From positions 1 to 6,257 of the forward strand of contig DLQV01000093.1 in the NCBI GenBank assembly GCA_002474415.1: a stretch of 6,257 nucleotides of DNA, in the 5' to 3' direction. The notes below the pieces were generated by a model, which was not told where the DNA came from, did not search any database, and worked only from the letters and a program-made list of their open reading frames with translations. Positions 5,639-6,257 of this stretch are shown in pieces; the stretch's first letter is position 1, and every line of letters starts with the position of its first letter. The translations under genes and the position numbers were made by a program. Source of the stretch: Lachnospiraceae bacterium UBA7598 (GTDB lineage: Bacteria; Bacillota; Clostridia; Lachnospirales; Lachnospiraceae).

Positions 5639-6257
5639 TTGCAGCACATTTCGTTGACCAAAGCACAATGGCATGAAGCAGATCTCAGAACCATAGAGAA
5701 TTATCGTCCGATAGATGATGATTTCATGCGGGAACTTTTCAGAGATGATCTGCCGCTGGCACAGTTGGTTTTAAGAATCATTACGGGCATTGATGATCTT
5801 GAATTGACATCACAGCAAACGCAGTATGATATGAAACGTCTGCTAGGAGCACGTTCCATATGTCTGGATGTGTTTGGAACAGACAGTAAAGGCAGAAAGT
5901 TTGATCTGGAGATACAGAGAGCAGACAAAGGTGCGACTCCTCAAAGAGCACGATATCATTCCAGTGCAATGGATGTGGAATTCCTAAAAGCAAAAGACGA
6001 GTTTACAGAACTTCCGATTACATATGTGATCTTCATTACTGAAAACGATGTCAGAGGAGAGAATCGGCTAATATACAATTTTGAGTGGACGGAGAAAGAT
6101 ACAGCAGCACCGTTGGGAGACGGGGCACATATTATTTTTGTGAATGGTGCATATCATAACACAGCAGACAATTCTGACCTTGCAAAATTGGTGCACGATT
6201 TTCGATGCAAACGAGCAGAAGATATGTATACCAAGCAACTGGCAGATAAAACACGAT
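5639..6257 (+). CDS. PD-(D/E)XK nuclease family protein, Rpn/putative transposase (3' end outside window)
   Basis: N-terminal 206 residues of a protein of the PDDEXK_2 group, usually annotated as Rpn-family recombination-promoting nuclease or putative transposase. Members are typically around 280-330 residues, so the C-terminus is missing because the window ends, not because the gene is broken; the frame is open to the last base. Recognised blocks are YRPIDDDFMRELF (22-34), the TSQQTQYDMKRLLGAR stretch (57-72), and the nuclease core with D77 in ICLDVFG and E91-x-Q93 in FDLEIQ. Then come RARYHSSAMD (103-112) and PITYVIFITE. The usual Lys of the D...ExK site is Gln, as in many of this family. 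The relatives I recall show DNA-cleaving or recombination-promoting activity in E. coli Rpn proteins; in Firmicutes they occur in many copies per genome and their role is unclear. The TTG at 5639 has a good ribosome binding site. The alternative ATG at 5621 would add six residues. It has its own promoter and no visible partner gene. Confidence 0.88.
   Translation, partial: MQHISLTKAQWHEADLRTIENYRPIDDDFMRELFRDDLPLAQLVLRIITGIDDLELTSQQTQYDMKRLLGARSICLDVFGTDSKGRKFDLEIQRADKGATPQRARYHSSAMDVEFLKAKDEFTELPITYVIFITENDVRGENRLIYNFEWTEKDTAAPLGDGAHIIFVNGAYHNTADNSDLAKLVHDFRCKRAEDMYTKQLADKTR

Noticed and set aside
1..6257. CRISPR array, prophage, insertion-sequence ends or toxin-antitoxin pair
   Set aside because: No regularly spaced repeats, no paired terminal repeats around any gene, and no small paired genes were seen. 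The only mobile-element-like gene is the partial nuclease at the 3' end.

Overview
The window looks like chromosomal DNA of a low-to-moderate-GC anaerobic Firmicute, most likely a Ruminococcus-type gut or rumen bacterium. This is inferred from the style of the proteins, the strong AGGAGG-like ribosome binding sites, the A/T-rich intergenic DNA and the close match of the last gene to PD-(D/E)XK 'transposase' proteins common in that group. No taxonomic marker gene is present, so the assignment is an inference. All recognised genes lie on the + strand.

Bases 1-5116 hold four tightly packed genes that read as one operon. They are a MATE-family multidrug/toxin exporter (its 5' end lies outside the window), an AraC-family regulator with an N-terminal cupin sensor domain, a cytoplasmic family-3 glycoside hydrolase of the beta-glucosidase type, and a beta-phosphoglucomutase-like HAD hydrolase. 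The MATE/AraC and GH3/HAD junctions are both 4-base ATGA stop/start overlaps, and the AraC/GH3 gap is 15 bases that contain the ribosome binding site. The operon is closed by a strong intrinsic terminator at 5243-5288. A plausible reading is an inducible module for a glucoside: the regulator senses a ligand, the GH3 enzyme releases glucose inside the cell, the HAD enzyme handles a phosphorylated product, and the exporter removes the substrate or the released aglycone. The individual families are secure; the joint role is inference.

Bases 5117-5638 are non-coding. They contain the terminator, a second structured inverted repeat (core arms 5400-5409 and 5441-5450, followed by a T run at 5461-5467) that no called gene explains, and an excellent extended -10 SigA-type promoter (5574-5602).

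From 5639 to the window end runs the 5' part of a PD-(D/E)XK nuclease family (Rpn/putative transposase) gene. It is cut by the window edge and is transcribed independently from the promoter at 5574-5602.

Nothing in the window amounts to a clearly new biological system. The points most worth a second look are the unusual pairing of a MATE exporter with a glucosidase and AraC regulator, the Asp-to-Asn change in the HAD catalytic motif, and the unexplained structured repeat next to the nuclease gene.
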